Made by a program: the position numbers and the translations under genes. Of a DNA stretch of 64,000 bases, positions 11,701 to 21,158 are shown piece after piece; position 1 is the stretch's first letter, and the number at the start of each line of letters is the position of its first letter. The notes beneath the pieces were generated by a model, which was not told the DNA's origin, ran no database searches, and was given only the letters and a program-made list of their open reading frames with translations. Origin of the DNA: Ditylenchus dipsaci (Eukaryota > Nematoda > Chromadorea > Rhabditida > Anguinidae); contig SADC01000202.1 in assembly GCA_004194705.1 (NCBI GenBank), positions 248,001 through 312,000 of the forward strand. The letters are read 5' to 3'.

Positions 11701-14700
11701 TTTTGACCAAATTTCCTTATACCCCCCCCCCGCTCCTCCCCCCCGCAAAAAAAATCGGCCACCTCCCCCCCCCCGTTTCTCCCCCCGCTCCCAAAATGAC
11801 CCCCGTCACCCCCGCAAAAATCCCAGTCGAAAAAAACTCTCGGATGGGGTCATTTTCAGAACGGCAGCCGAGAAGGATCAACATTTATCGAACCAGAGGA
11901 GTGGCAATATCGTGGCTTTGACTTCAGAAGTGTTTCAAAAGCCTTCAGATTCATTCTAGGCTGCTGTTTCAAAAATTTTCAGTCCCGAGGCTTGTAAATT
12001 AATCAGGCACCCCCGCCACTGCCCCCGCTCACAGCTTCCTCCCCCCCCCCGCTCCTCCCCCCGCAAAAAAAATTGGCCACCTCCCCCCCCCGCTTCTCCC
12101 CCCCGCAAATTTTTTTAGTCTAATCTCCCCCCGCACCCCAAAAAGCGGGGGGAGGCCAACCCTAGTTCTAAGCACTACTCAGTTTAAGAACTTGTATTTG
12201 AGTTTTGCAGATGCAATATACCTATCGCTGACCAGGTAAAAAATACTTTTTCAAATTTCATATTGTCAATCCCTTTTAGTGCAATGGAAGAGGACAATAC
12301 AACAGGGGAAGGTGCAAATGTCACGGCTACTACTTCGGTCCTAAAGTCAGATTTTAGATAATTAAGACGTTTATTTCGAGAAGTCTAGGAGCCTTTGTTT
12401 AAAAAAATCACTGATGAATCATTTTTTCGAGTCAAGTCAAAATTTCTCGTTAAATATAAAGCAAAAAGTTACAAAAATATGTATTCTCAGTGACGAGTCA
12501 AATACCAAAATGTAGCCCTATATATATTTGATCTACGCTCGATCGAAGATGACTGAAAACTAAAAGTCATTTTGTGTCTACAGCTCATAATTCTAGTCAA
12601 ATTTGAAGTACTTTTGCATTTGGCCGGACTACAGAATGAGTGATTCGCCCAAAATGGTGTTTTATCAACTCCTATCAACTTTATTGGCTTTAAATGGGTA
12701 GAAAACACAAAAAACTATCGGGAAGGCCATTTCCGATAACGAAAAATTGAATTTTTTTGGTGAGAATCATGATACCCATCTGTATGGTTGATTTTTAAAG
12801 GGTACCTGGATACCTATAAAAAGGTTTTCTGCCATGTTATGCCCACGGACTGGGAAAAAAGCTTAAAAGTGTGTTTTCGATCAATAGTCCTTCTTGGAAT
12901 TATGTCTAAGGTAAGTGAGTGCGCGCATCTCTAACTTGGGGCTTGAAGTTGAGATGCGCACACCCACATACCTTAGACATAAATCACTCGAAAGTGACTC
13001 TGGATGCATAAAAAAGGCATGCATACAAAAGTTTCTTTATGCGGTAGGACCCAGTTAACAAAACTATGTTTAACCCGATCTTCTACTCTTTTTATATGTG
13101 TCAATATATGTGTGAGGTACCGTCTAAATATCAACCATAAGGATCGGCTTAACCAAAATTTTATCAAATTTTTTTTTCTCGGAAATGGCCTTCCCAATAG
13201 TTTTTTTTGTGTTTTCAACCCATTAAAAGCCATAAAACGTTGATAGGAGTTGATGAAACACCATTTTTAACGAATCACCTATGCTATAGTTTAGCATTGC
13301 ATTTTCCGCGAAATTTAATTCCAAAGTAAAAACATACATTTTCGTGCGTTTTGAAATTTAATGTTTAAAACGAATGGTTATTACAAGAGGTTTAACCGGT
13401 TCGGCAATTTTCAGTGTCAATACGTTTCCAAATGCGTGAATGGTAAATTGCAAGATGGCACCTGCAATTGCATTTACGGCTATGAGGGTGATTATTGCGA
13501 CAAGATTGTGTGTCATCATGGATATCCAGGTGAAATCTCATAATGTATCTCCCCCAAGCAACTGCTTTTTTGCAGATAAAGCTAACGAGTCAGAAAGTTG
13601 TGTTTGTCCACCCCGCCACACTGGCAAATTCTGTGATGAATGTTTGCTGGGCAGTGGGCTGGATAGTCGCATACTTAATCACATTCTGCCTTTTCCCAAT
13701 TGCACTGAGGAGAGGATACCATATAGAGCTAGAATTTCAAGGTTAGTGAAATAGTGTTTTTGCATATAATCAAAAATTCTAACTGCATTTTCTTTTATTT
13801 TGCAAAGTTTTATTTTCCTAGGTTTTATTTACCTAAGACAAGGACTAGGATCCCAAATCTAAGACTCGTATTAAAAGCTAAAATAAGATTTTGACATAAA
13901 CTAATAAAAAGCGTACCAATATAAAAACGAATAAGAGCAGATCGGAGCACTGTCTCATGACAATTTCAATTTTACATAAAAAAAATTTTAAAATTGTTAC
14001 CGTATATGCTCTTTTGATCCCCGGGGATTTTTTCAACCCCTGAAAAATCCTGAAATTGTAAATCAAAAATGGCCCTAACTCTGAAATCCTAGTCGAAAAT
14101 CGAGGGGGGGGGCGGGATTATTAGAGCATATACGACGTATGAAGCGGTTTTCAAACAGTCGGGACCAGAAAGTTGGGTCGTTATAGAGAGATGGTCGTTA
14201 TATAAAGCGTCGTTATAGAGAAAGACATTTAATTCAGATTTCCTTGTGAACAACAAAAAAATTTTGGCTCGTTATAGAGAGCGGGTCGTCACAAAAAGCG
14301 TCGTTATAAGGAGATTCGACTGTATAGCTATTTTACAAAAAGGCATATCGGAATTTCGTTGCAAATATCATGGCTCGTTCAGCGACCCGGAAATACTCTG
14401 ACTCCAACTCCGGGCTCCTGAACAAGCCATTAGTTCAGGGCTCTAAAACGATTTGTCCTTTGTTTGAGATCGGAAATCTTTAGAATTTTTGAGATTTTAG
14501 GTCAAAATCTTTATTTTTGTTGCTCAAAAATCAATAAGCACTGGATAAAATGGCACTTTTTGACCAAATGTCTTTTATTTTACCGAAATGTCTTTTATTT
14601 GAAAATTTTGATTTCCAAGCCCTGCTTTAGTTTTTTGGGCGCCAAATATTTTGTTGAGTTCTTTTTTGACTTTTTCCAATTTGCTGCGAAATTCCGCCGG

Positions 14701-15349
14701 CAAAATTCCGGTTATTTGTGGCAAAAATTTGCGCGAAATTCCGGCTATGTGCTGCAAAATTCCAAGATGCCCTTTACCAAGCGATCCTTTCTATTGTTTA
14801 TATAAACTAAACGCAAAAAATTTAATTACCAAAGCAAATTACAAAAGGCTTTGATCAATACTTATTTATAAGATTTGTGCTTATTTGGGATTTCAAATCA
14901 TATTTTATTTTATAATTTTACGTCATAATATTTTTTAGCATCAAAAGAGCAATAATAAGTACTGGATAATACATTATAATACTTTTTAGGGAGAAAACTG
15001 ACGACAGGATATGGTCAAGGATCGTAATTTTACTGATCTCAACCGGGCTTCTCTTTTTGCTTTTTCTCACTATGGTATTGCTCTACAAAAAATACCTGTG
15101 AATATAACCCTCTTACAGATAATCATGCACTGGGGCCGACGAAGAGCCCTGGATCCAGTTGTAGATGTGGAGAAGCGAAGGGCTGTGGAAGAGCGCAAAG
15201 AATTATTAGAACGTGCTATCTATTTGCAGTCTTCCAGGGATTCAGCCAGCAACACTGCAGCTCTACTGAATTCGTCGGGAGCCAGAAGGTTGGTCAATTT
15301 TAGAGCCACTCAGAACTACACTCCCAGCAAACATTTGAGTCTAGATTAG
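5719..15349 (+). CDS. Single-pass EGF-repeat membrane protein, 11 exons
   Basis: Proposed exons: 5719-5951, 9933-10228, 10715-10739, 11540-11569, 11615-11650, 12211-12235, 12280-12345, 13415-13529, 13576-13741, 14990-15074, 15119-15349. All have AG/GT borders and every phase joins, giving 1308 bp (435 residues plus TAG). The start is the first ATG after an in-frame TGA at 5707. A signal peptide is plausible (FVVSLLLFLLASTM, residues about 30-43), then a Ser/Asn-rich stretch. Successive EGF-like Cys clusters follow (GKCVCPYPFVGSRC, RCICEDDWTGELC, GRCKCHGYYFGPKC, GTCNCIYGYEGDYC, SCVCPPRHTGKFC). Exon 10 and the start of exon 11 form the membrane helix (IVILLISTGLLFLLFLTM then IIMHW), stopped by GRRR. 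The tail of about 70 residues is charged. Role inferred: cell-surface or matrix adhesion or signalling; no closer family is claimed. Four exons are only 25-36 bp, and the last intron is 44 bp. No AATAAA was seen close after the stop. Confidence 0.82.
6035..6266. repeat. TTTAAAGG foldback element, near-perfect palindrome
   Basis: Arms begin TTAAAGGGCCTGACCTCTTC and end in the exact inverse GAAGAGGTCAGGCCCTTTAA. Inner arm motifs are CCGCCAATTCAAAAATTTT and CCGTACAGAAGTCC. The same inner core recurs at 16547-16713 and 20925-21158. It lies in intron 1 of the EGF-repeat gene. Confidence 0.85.
6298..6768. repeat. Foldback element with GGTACTAGAAA subrepeats
   Basis: The left arm carries repeats of TTTCTAGTACC and GCCCTGAATCTCAGCT; the right arm carries their inverse (AGCTGAGATTCAGGG, then GGTACTAGAAA three times). 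Total length about 470 bp. A degenerate trace of the same TAGTACC unit occurs at 59108-59160. Confidence 0.75.
6769..7002. mobile_element. ACCGTA-family palindromic MITE, about 232 bp
   Basis: TACCGTAAAACCTCTAATTT at the left is matched inversely by AATTAGAGATTTTACGGTG at the right. The arms share CGTGTTTGTGGCATTG and AAAAGTGGGTCAAAAA. The central loop is the ACTCATTTTGTA...GCTACAAAATGAG module at 6872-6910, which also occurs in other element families here. Confidence 0.85.
7189..7395 (+). repeat. 15-bp minisatellite, left arm of a foldback pair
   Basis: About nine tandem copies of a 15-bp unit, AAAAATGCCAAGAGC, with end variants (AAGAC, AACAGC). It is open in two frames only because the unit length is a multiple of three; I do not call it a gene. 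The array and both its flanks are repeated in reverse at 9347-9536. Confidence 0.9.
7605..7800. repeat. About 195-bp palindromic element
   Basis: TCCAAAACCTGTTTTCTGCA at the left is inverted as TGCAGAAAACAGGTTTTGGA at the right; inner arms share ATGGTTTGACA and AAACTACGTTTTG. It is related in layout to palindromes at 61045-61332 and 61495-61783, which also carry TTTGACAGTAGTAAAAC and CTTCAGCATG inner arms. Confidence 0.75.
7840..7970. repeat. Degenerate GAGTACCACC repeat
   Basis: Loose direct repeats of a 10-12 bp unit (CACCTGAGTACC, TCGGTACCACCG and similar). The same unit forms a longer block at 59995-60310 and a short one near 53955-53990. Confidence 0.6.
8228..8993 (-). pseudogene. eIF4E-like: eIF4E (cap-binding protein) pseudogene with introns
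   Basis: Four minus-strand exon remnants, each with GT-AG borders: 8993-8889, 8803-8698, 8646-8551 and 8494-8228. Joined they follow the whole eIF4E fold. Seen are IEIFWAL (family motif EFWALY), FFREGIKPIWEE (DGIEPMWE, which holds a cap-stacking Trp), LNRYWLELLMAILGGQF (LDRFWLETLL) and GDKISI before IADC (GDKIAIW). It is dead: in-frame stops occur twice in exon 1, once in exon 2 right after FWAL, and twice in exon 4, and exon 3 has a one-base frameshift after EEYQ. One exon 4 stop is TGA where the family has Trp. Retained introns mean it was copied at DNA level, not by retroposition. It sits inside intron 1 of the EGF-repeat gene on the opposite strand, between inverted minisatellite arms. 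Confidence 0.9.
9347..9536 (-). repeat. 15-bp minisatellite, right inverted arm
   Basis: About seven units of GCTCTTGGCATTTTT, the reverse of the array at 7189-7395. The inner flank (GACTAGACTGAG, TGTCAATATATCTG) matches the left arm's inner flank inverted, and the outer flank (TTTTACTGAC, TCGA) matches the left arm's outer flank. Both arms therefore look like TIRs of one element about 2.35 kb long. Confidence 0.88.
9675..9765. repeat. Short AAATGTT(TTA) tandem repeat
   Basis: Irregular direct repeats of AAATGTTTTA and ACAAATGTT over about 90 bp, with no terminal structure. Probably slippage. Confidence 0.6.
10243..10671. mobile_element. AGGTAGGCG-terminated element in EGF intron 2
   Basis: It begins AGGTAGGCGGAAATATTGAA and ends with the inverse CGCCTACCT. 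Multiple CCGCGG/AAATCCGG subrepeats lie near both ends. It starts 14 bp after the splice donor of exon 2 (10229) and fills most of the intron before micro-exon 3. Confidence 0.7.
11088..11509. repeat. Foldback element, about 420 bp
   Basis: Left AAAGGGGGGGAGAC and ACATCGACTACCACTTCACT; right AGTGAAGTAGTAGTCGATGT and GTCTCCCCCCCCCTTA. Inner arms share TTTGTAGCTAAGATTTTTCTC and GAGTGGTCGA. The outer tips are G and C runs. Confidence 0.8.
11666..12168. mobile_element. C-rich element with TAGGGTTGGCCTCC termini
   Basis: Inverted ends TAGGGTTGGCCTCCC and GGGAGGCCAACCCTA, extended by CCCCGCTTTTTG and CAAAAAGCGGGG. Between them are C tracts of up to 14 and two copies of a block with GGCCACCTCCCCCCC. 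It follows within about 16 bp of exon 5 (ends 11650) and ends 43 bp before exon 6. Strong strand asymmetry: G-quadruplex potential on the minus strand. Confidence 0.75.
12644..13275. mobile_element. Foldback element interrupted by a nested insertion
   Basis: Arms 12644-12790 and about 13125-13275 are inverted copies (GGTGTTTTATCAACTCCTAT / GTTGATAGGAGTTGATGAAACACC, and GGAAGGCCATTTCC / GGAAATGGCCTTCC). An uninterrupted copy exists at 20558-20768, so the centre at about 12795-13110 is an insertion. The insert carries the GTCTAAGGTAAGTGAG hairpin. Confidence 0.75.
12895..13032. repeat. GTCTAAGGTAAGTGAG hairpin repeat, copy 1
   Basis: ATGTCTAAGGTAAGTGAGTG, then GCGCATCTCTAAC, then the inverse (GTTGAGATGCGCAC, ATACCTTAGACAT). 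Copies at 18721-18790 (deleted form), 55008-55135 and 56451-56640. Each arm contains a consensus 5' splice donor, AAG|GTAAGT, on one strand or the other. Confidence 0.75.
13998..14140. mobile_element. ACCGTAT-family MITE, 140 bp
   Basis: TACCGTATATGCTCTTTTGA at the left, ATTATTAGAGCATATACGACGTA at the right (the last bases are mutated). It shares the core ATGGCCCTAACTCTGAAATC with 56212-56354 and a close variant with 41742-41900. Confidence 0.75.
14150..14324. mobile_element. Degenerate CAGTCG...TTATAGAGAGCG MITE
   Basis: Contains six copies of (T)CGTTATA(GAGA) in direct order and ends GATTCGACTGTA. It is a decayed relative of the 1-kb elements at 26455 and 48756. Confidence 0.65.
14370..14434. 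mobile_element. 64-bp deletion form of the ATGGCTTGTTCA family
   Basis: ATGGCTCGTTCAG ... CTGAACAAGCCATTAG with only a short GACTCCAACTCC core left. Compare 2718-3094 and 24628-24714. Confidence 0.7.
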
Positions 15350-15540
15350 TAGTAGTAGCTTTGTTAACCAATAACTGTGACTTGTTCAGAAGCAGTCGGT
15401 TTTTGGATCCCAACCGTATGGATCATGATTTGCTTTGAGAATTGATTATTGAGTAAGGTCTCCTCTACAGCAGCAATACATGTATATATTGTTTAACACA
15501 TCTGTCAAATAGAGTAGAATATTAGTAGAAACTGTAGTAT

Positions 15541-16158
15541 TAGGTCGTGTCAAAAGTTTGCACCGTTTTTCCAAAAGAAATATTTGTGGCATTGCGTTTT
15601 TACCATAGATATTTTCACAAATTTTTTAAAGTTTAAGACTCATTTTGTAGCCAGTTGGTAAAGTACGAGTGGTAAACTTTTGAAAAATTGCTGAAAAATC
15701 TATGGTAAAAACGGTACTTGTTCACTTGGGGGGGGGGGGTACGCATTTTGTAAATTTTCGTAAATCATGTTTAAACGACTCCTAAGTAATTTTTATGTGC
15801 TTTAAACAATAAGAAAGCTGTTTTCTGACACTTTTCCACATAAAAAACGAATTTTTAGAGAGAATTTTTTTTTACCAAAATTTGACCAGAAACTTGATTT
15901 GCCTTGGTCCAAGGCAAAAAGTCGAATTTTGGTCAAAAAAACTTTTTTCTAAAAAATCGATTTTTTATGTGGAAAAGTGTTAGAAAATAGCTTTTTTATC
16001 GTTTAAAGCACATTACTTAGGAGTCGTTTAAACACGATTTACACAAATTTACAAAATGCACACAACACCACCCCCCCCCCCCCAAGTGAACAAGTACCGT
16101 AAAAACAATGCCACAAATATTGCTTTAAAAAAACGGTGAAAAGTTTTGACACGACCTA
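15541..16158. mobile_element. TAGGTCGTGT element with a nested palindromic MITE
   Basis: The outer element begins TAGGTCGTGTCAAAAGTTTG and ends with the inverse CACGACCTA; both arms hold GTGGCATTG-type motifs. At 15715-16096 it is split by a second palindrome whose ends are CTTGTTCACTTGGGG and CCCCAAGTGAACAAG, bounded by TA on both sides. Inner arms of the insert share TTTAAACGACTCCTAAGTAA. It lies just downstream of the EGF-repeat gene. Confidence 0.85.
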
Positions 16159-16361
16159 ATAGCTAGTTGGTTAGTTGTAGTTATAGAAATCAGTTAAGTC
16201 TAGAATCTAGATATACCGGAACTCCAAAAATTCCAACCATTAGCTGTCCAATACTTCAATTCTAAAAGCTTGTTTGCCAGTTGTCTTTATCCAGCCCGCG
16301 GCTTTTAAAAGTCCGAAGAGACCGATTTTAAGCACATGCTCACGAGTTTTAAATTTAGTAA

Positions 16362-16534
16362 TATTTAATTCTGCACGATAATCTCTGAAAAATGCCCGCT
16401 TATTACGTTTAAATGCCCGGTGATATGTAAAAAGTTCCCGCTAATTTATTTTCAAAAAAAATTTCAAAAAATTAGCGAGCACTTTTCACAAATTAGCGGG
16501 CATTATTCAGAGATTAGCGGGCAAAATTAAATAT
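16362..16534. repeat. Inverted repeats of ATTAGCGGGCA
   Basis: Units of TGCCCGCTAAT/ATTAGCGGGCA appear in both orientations, with TAATCTCTGA/TCAGAGATTA near the ends. It is a short foldback with tandem-type arms. Confidence 0.7.
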
Positions 16535-16546
16535 CAACCTTTTAAA

Positions 16547-16713
16547 TTGTCCCCCGCCAATTCAAATTTTTTACCTAATCATTAATTTTTAACTTGGCTT
16601 CTAACAAAACAAGGCGTAGAATTTAATTTTAAGTTCAGTTTTTTTAAAAACCCGACCGAAAAATTCGTACGTAGATCGAACGATTAGTAAATTTTTTTGA
16701 ATTCTCGGGGACA
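16547..16713. repeat. CCCGCCAATTC foldback core, second copy
   Basis: GTCCCCCGCCAATTCAAATTT at the left, AAATTTTTTTGAATTCTCGG at the right; inner arms share TTCTAACAAAAC/GTTTT and CGATTAGTAA. Same core as 6035-6266 and 20925-21158, without the TTTAAAGG tips. Confidence 0.65.
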
Positions 16714-16729
16714 AATTTAGAAAATTTAG

Positions 16730-16943
16730 CTTTTTATTCCACAAAGTCGGAATCATTGTCACAAAAAAAGGGGAGGTTTTTATTTCGTCACTTACCGATC
16801 ACTACAGCGATTCCCGATAAAAAAAGACGTAAAAATTGTAGTCCTCTTGATCTTTTAACTTACCAAAGACTTCAAACTGGGATTGAGTCGGATCTTGCCG
16901 GGGTCAAATTTGATGGATGCTATTGTTATGAGACTATATCAGG
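16730..16943 (+). CDS. Doubtful exon, basic protein segment
   Basis: Open block after a weak acceptor (AAATTTAG) and before the donor GG|GTACGT. It encodes about 70 residues with DKKRRKNCSP, LDLLTYQRLQTG and DGCYCYETISG. The phase would join a possible acceptor at 22042 just before the ShKT-gene start, so it might be a 5' exon of that gene. Equally it may be non-coding. No similarity recognised. Confidence 0.28.
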
Positions 16944-16965
16944 GTACGTAACTTTAATTTTTTGA

Positions 16966-18119
16966 AACCTTAAATCTTCTTTATTTTTGATTTCCGGTGC
17001 TCGAAAATCAATAAGCACTAGATAAAGTATCATTTTTTTGACGAAAAAGACCAAATTATACTTTTTTCGGCCAAATATACTTTTTTTTAAATTTCGAGTT
17101 ACGTACCTTGAACCTTGTATCAGATATCATCTTTTCGTTGATAGATCATGCTTAATTTGTGGTATTGTTGTTGTTGTTGTTTGCAGTAGTTATCTAAGAT
17201 AACTTCATCTTGATCTCAAAGCTTTGATTGCATTTTTATTGTTTTTGAAATTTTCGTATTTTCTACAGACAAAATAAATAATAAACATTTCTCAAAATCA
17301 TCATTTTTTAAGCGGTTAAGGACAATGATTTTTTTTTACCTGAAAATTTAATTGGCCCACCACGGGGCGGTGGTCGGCTGGTGTTGGCCTTAGTTATAAT
17401 CAACATTTTGCTTAGGCAAAGCCTCAGGTCTAGACTAAGGCCAGTGCAGGTTGAGACAAAATCAAACAATTGTGCTAAAATATGCGTCTTATTGTTTTTT
17501 TGTGAGTATCTAAGTAGTCAGTTACTTTAGTAAAAACGTGCTTTTTAAGAAGGGACCCCCTCTCCCCCGAAGTAAACAAGTGCCGATGATTTAGTAAAGA
17601 TGTGATGGAAAGGCTCCGGTATCATGGTTTTTCGTACAAAAAGATATTTGTGGCGCTTCTTTTATTTTTACACAAAGCCATTATTTATTTGCCAAATATA
17701 ATAGCTTCATTATAAGTGAACGACCATTGAAATCTATTACGCTGCATTTTGCTAACCAATAAATCTTTTTGTGGTAAATGAGTTGAATATACACATGCAC
17801 ACACACACACAAATTCCAACAATTTCGAGGGAATAGGAGGATTCTGCTTACAGCAGCACCCTTAATCCATCAATCCATGACAGCACCAACAGGATCGATT
17901 TTGATTTGAATTTGTCAGTTTGATGTTTTGGAGAGGCGTTCTCTCCCTCCCTACTGATCCGTTATTCACCCACATTATTTATTACAGATCGTTTTTTTGC
18001 GCAATTGTTAGCGTTCCGCAAATTTTCGAGGATTTATGCTACTAATTTAGGCAGCTGTTTTTATATGAGCGTTTCCGACCTTACTTGGATATACATCCCC
18101 CAATCAACTTTTTTACCCG
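16966..18119. other. Intergenic: GTT and CA microsatellites only
   Basis: A (GTT)n run lies at 17162-17183 and a (CA)n run near 17793-17812. GAAGTAAACAAGTGCCG at about 17568-17585 resembles a lone end of the CTTGTTCACTTGG element. No exon recognised. Confidence 0.45.
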
Positions 18120-18500
18120 GTGCTCACATGGGCGTGTTTTCTCAACCTTTTTGATGATCAGACATAAATTTTTTTATACTTTTGTCATTTTTTATATACC
18201 GAACGAAAGCTTGGATTCCAAGCTATCTTTTACATCGACAATTATTTCATTGTCGTGACAAAACTAAATGTGATGTTTAGGGTGGTCGATGTCCTGGTCG
18301 AGGTACCTCGACCTGGACCTCGACCAGCCTCCAACTTGTGTGCTGTTACGTACATTTTTGTTACATCAATGAAATAATTTCTGATGTAGAAGATAGCTCA
18401 GAATCTAAGCTTTCGTTTGGCATATGAAAAGTGGCAAAAAGTATAGAAAAAGTTCCCTCTGATCACCAAAAGGGTTGAGAACACACGAGCTCGACCTCGA
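18120..18500. repeat. Foldback element, about 380 bp
   Basis: Left arm: GTGTTTTCTCAACC and GAACGAAAGCTTGGATTC; right arm: GAATCTAAGCTTTCGTTTGG and GGTTGAGAACACAC. The middle has GAGGTACCTCGACCTGGACC direct and inverted subrepeats. Confidence 0.7.
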
Positions 18501-18720
18501 CTCGCCTATGTGATCGAGGGGTTAGAAGCATTTCCAAACACCCTATATCGACTCGAAATCATCTCAAAAGCTAGACATTTTTTGAGTTCTGGTCTATAAA
18601 AATTTAATGTTGGGCATTTTGAATTTTCGACAATTTCAGTGTTTTACCCTGTTTTTAATATTGAGACTTGGCGAAGAGAGCCTCTAAATGCATTTTTGAT
18701 TATGATTCTTGCTCGAAATC

Positions 18721-18850
18721 ATGTCTAAGGTAAGTGAGTGCACCCTGCGCCCCCGAAGGGGCGTGCATACCAGAGTTTATTTATGTGGTAAGCCCCAGTA
18801 TTCAAAATTATGTTTAACATCTTCCTTTTAACACTTTCTAATTTAATTCT
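18721..18850. repeat. GTCTAAGGTAAGTGAG hairpin repeat, deleted copy
   Basis: Has the left arm and TGCGCCCCCGAAGGGGCG stem-loop, then GCATACCAGAGTTTATTTAT as in 56451-56640, but lacks the returning right arm. Confidence 0.65.
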
Positions 18851-19131
18851 AATTTTATTGAATTTAATTGTTTACAGGGATTCTTTAAGACTCTTGCATT
18901 GGTAAACGACCTTAGTATAGAATACCCCCCCTATAAATTTTCCTTTTAAAACTTGAGTAAAGAGCATCCGAATATATGTCCCAGACCCCAGAAAAAGTAC
19001 GTAAGGCATTTATTAGTCACAACTTCCGTACGCTGGCCTACCCCGAGCCTAAGGGCTGCGCCTGAACTTGTTACTTGGAAGAGTAGTTACAGAGGTTTTG
19101 GGAGAGTCTGGTTTGTGCCGTATTTTTGAGC

Positions 19132-19618
19132 GGCTCTCTCCTGTTTCGTCCCAAATTGTTTCCGTCAAAAATCTTTATAGCCAAAAACGTTACATTTTTA
19201 ATCAATTAGTTTGCTACACATGGTTTTCTAACTAATTTTGTGGATATTCTCATTTACAAGTTTATACTCAAATTGATGTTAGAGAGCAGGTCTACATTTT
19301 GCGTATAAGGCTGTAAATGACCATGTCTGCAATATTTGCTGAAAACCCTGAAATATCCGTAATCCTGGACTTTTTTGAGAACTTTTGGGGTTTTTCAGCA
19401 AATATTGCAGACATGGTCATTTACAACCATTTACGCAAAGTGTAGCTCTGCCCTATAGCATCAATTTGAGTATAAGCTTGTAAATGAGAATATCCACAAA
19501 ATTAGTTAGAAAAACCATAAGTAGCAAACTAATTAATTAAAAAATGTAACGTTTTTGGCTATAACGATTTTCGGCGGAAACAATTTGGGACGAAAAAGAA
19601 GAAAACAGGAGAAAGCCT
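19132..19618. repeat. Foldback element, about 485 bp
   Basis: GGCTCTCTCCTGTTTCGTCC ... GGACGAAAAAGAAGAAAACAGGAGAAAGCC, with inner arms CCAAATTGTTTCCG/CGGAAACAATTTGG and AGCAAATATTGCAGACATGG around a short central loop. Confidence 0.8.
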
Positions 19619-19837
19619 TTTGAGCGGATTTTTTTTGTGCACTTTTGAGTAAAAATTTGGTTATGAAAATGACTTCCATGACCTAGAATCGTCTCATGAA
19701 GTAGAGATGTTCACAATGCCATGATCGCATGCTGTTTCGCGTACATAGCGAATTGGCCTAATGCCGCTTTGCTGTATAGAATTTGACAAATGCCAAGTAA
19801 AAATATTTTATATGAAGAATTTAACAATTGTATTATG

Positions 19838-20102
19838 ATGGGGGGGGGGGTGATACTTGGGGGCTTGAGAAATGGGTTTGTCAGCCTAAGGAAAAACTCA
19901 TTGACGGGTTGCAAAAATTTTAAATATAAAATTATTAATGTGATTTTATGATGGGTTTCACTAAATATTGTCGAATAATGTAGTGAAACCCATCGTAAAA
20001 TCACGTAAATAATTTTATATATAAAATCTTTTTGCAACCGATCAATGAGTTTTTCATCAGGTTGACAAACCCATTTCTCAACCTCCCCAAGTGTCCCCCC
20101 CT
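19838..20102. repeat. Foldback element with G/C homopolymer tips
   Basis: Starts with ten or more G then TGATACTTGGGG; ends CCCCAAGTGTCCCCCCC. Inner arms share GAGAAATGGGTTTGTCA and TTGCAA, and close on GTTTCACTA/TAGTGAAAC. Confidence 0.8.
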
Positions 20103-20266
20103 TTAACTCCTATGAGCTCTACCGATTTCAGTTTTTAGATTTTTTATTTTCACCCAAAAATCTCGAGATCGACCCAAATTTTTTCGATTTTCGGGAGGGG
20201 GGGGGGGGGTTGAAAAATTCCGGCCTGGGGCGGAATTATAGAAAATACGGTATTCAAATATCTATA

Positions 20267-20434
20267 CAGTCGAAGCTTTCTATAAAGACTCTCAAGGGAC
20301 CGGCTAAACCGAGTCGTTATAGAGAGCGTCGTTTTGACTTGAATGACTTAGCTCAGGACCAAATAGTTCTTTTTTCCGAATCGTTATGAAGGGCGAGTCC
20401 TTATAAAGAGCGTCGTTATAGAGAGCGTCGACTG
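20267..20434. mobile_element. 168-bp CAGTCG MITE, TTATAGAGAGCG subtype
   Basis: Begins cagtcgaagctttctataaa and ends GAGAGCGTCGACTG, flanked by TA on both sides. It shares CAAGGGACCGGCTAAACCGA with the 1-kb elements, of which it is an internal-deletion relative. A lone ACCGTATT-type right end (AATTATAGAAAATACGGTA) precedes it at 20233-20252. Confidence 0.8.
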
Positions 20435-20557
20435 TACATCATTCCGCTGCTTTTTCCGCCGCAGAATCGTCTCCCCACCAAATATTTTTATATAGTTTAT
20501 ACAAAGATCTGTACTTTGTTTGGAATTATGGGCAGATATATAACGAACATATTTATA

Positions 20558-20768
20558 TCAATTTATGGCTTTAAATAGCTAGAAAACATGAAAAAACTAT
20601 CGCGAAAGGCCATTTTCGAGAACGAAATTTGGTGAAAGGATGGATACCCTATATTTTCAACCATGAAGGTACGTGTCATGGTTTTCACCAAAATTTTATT
20701 GAAAATGGCCTTCCTAATAGTGTTTCTCGTTTTTTGTAGCCATAAAATATTGATACGAGTTAATCGGG
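20558..20768. repeat. Uninterrupted copy of the 12644-13275 foldback
   Basis: TTTATGGCTTTAAATAGCTAGAAAAC ... GTAGCCATAAAATATTG, with GGCCATTTTCGAGAACG / GAAAATGGCCTTCC. It serves as the empty-site reference for the insertion in the EGF-gene intron. Confidence 0.7.
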
Positions 20769-20924
20769 CCGAGGATAAAAGGAACTTTAGCCGAATTATG
20801 TGTAAATTATGTACTTTATTTTCGAAAATCAAAGAAAACGAACATAATATTTTTTATTATTTTCTGGATCAGATTGTTATTTCTTTGACAATTTACTTCA
20901 TTTGTAATTTTTAATTGCGCAGCC

Positions 20925-21158
20925 TGCTTTTAAAAGACCATGCTCACGGTGGTCTGGTAGTCCAGATCATTGATCTTCTGTACGGATTTTTAACTTAATT
21001 TCCAACAAAACAAGGCCTAGAATTTAATTTCAGGTATAGTTTTGTTAGAAACCAAGTTAAAAAATCTGAACAGAAGATCAATGATTAGGATTTTTTTTTG
21101 AATTGGCGGGGGGGGGGCACTAGACCACCCAGACCACCGTGAGCATGGTCCTTTAAGA
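20925..21158. repeat. TTTAAAGG-type foldback with CCCGCCAATTC core
   Basis: Tips CTTTTAAAAGACCATGCTCA and TGAGCATGGTCCTTTAAGAG; inner arms GGTGGTCTGG/CCAGACCACC, ATTGATCTTCTGTACGG and TTCTAACAAAAC. Third copy of the 6035-6266 family. Confidence 0.8.
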
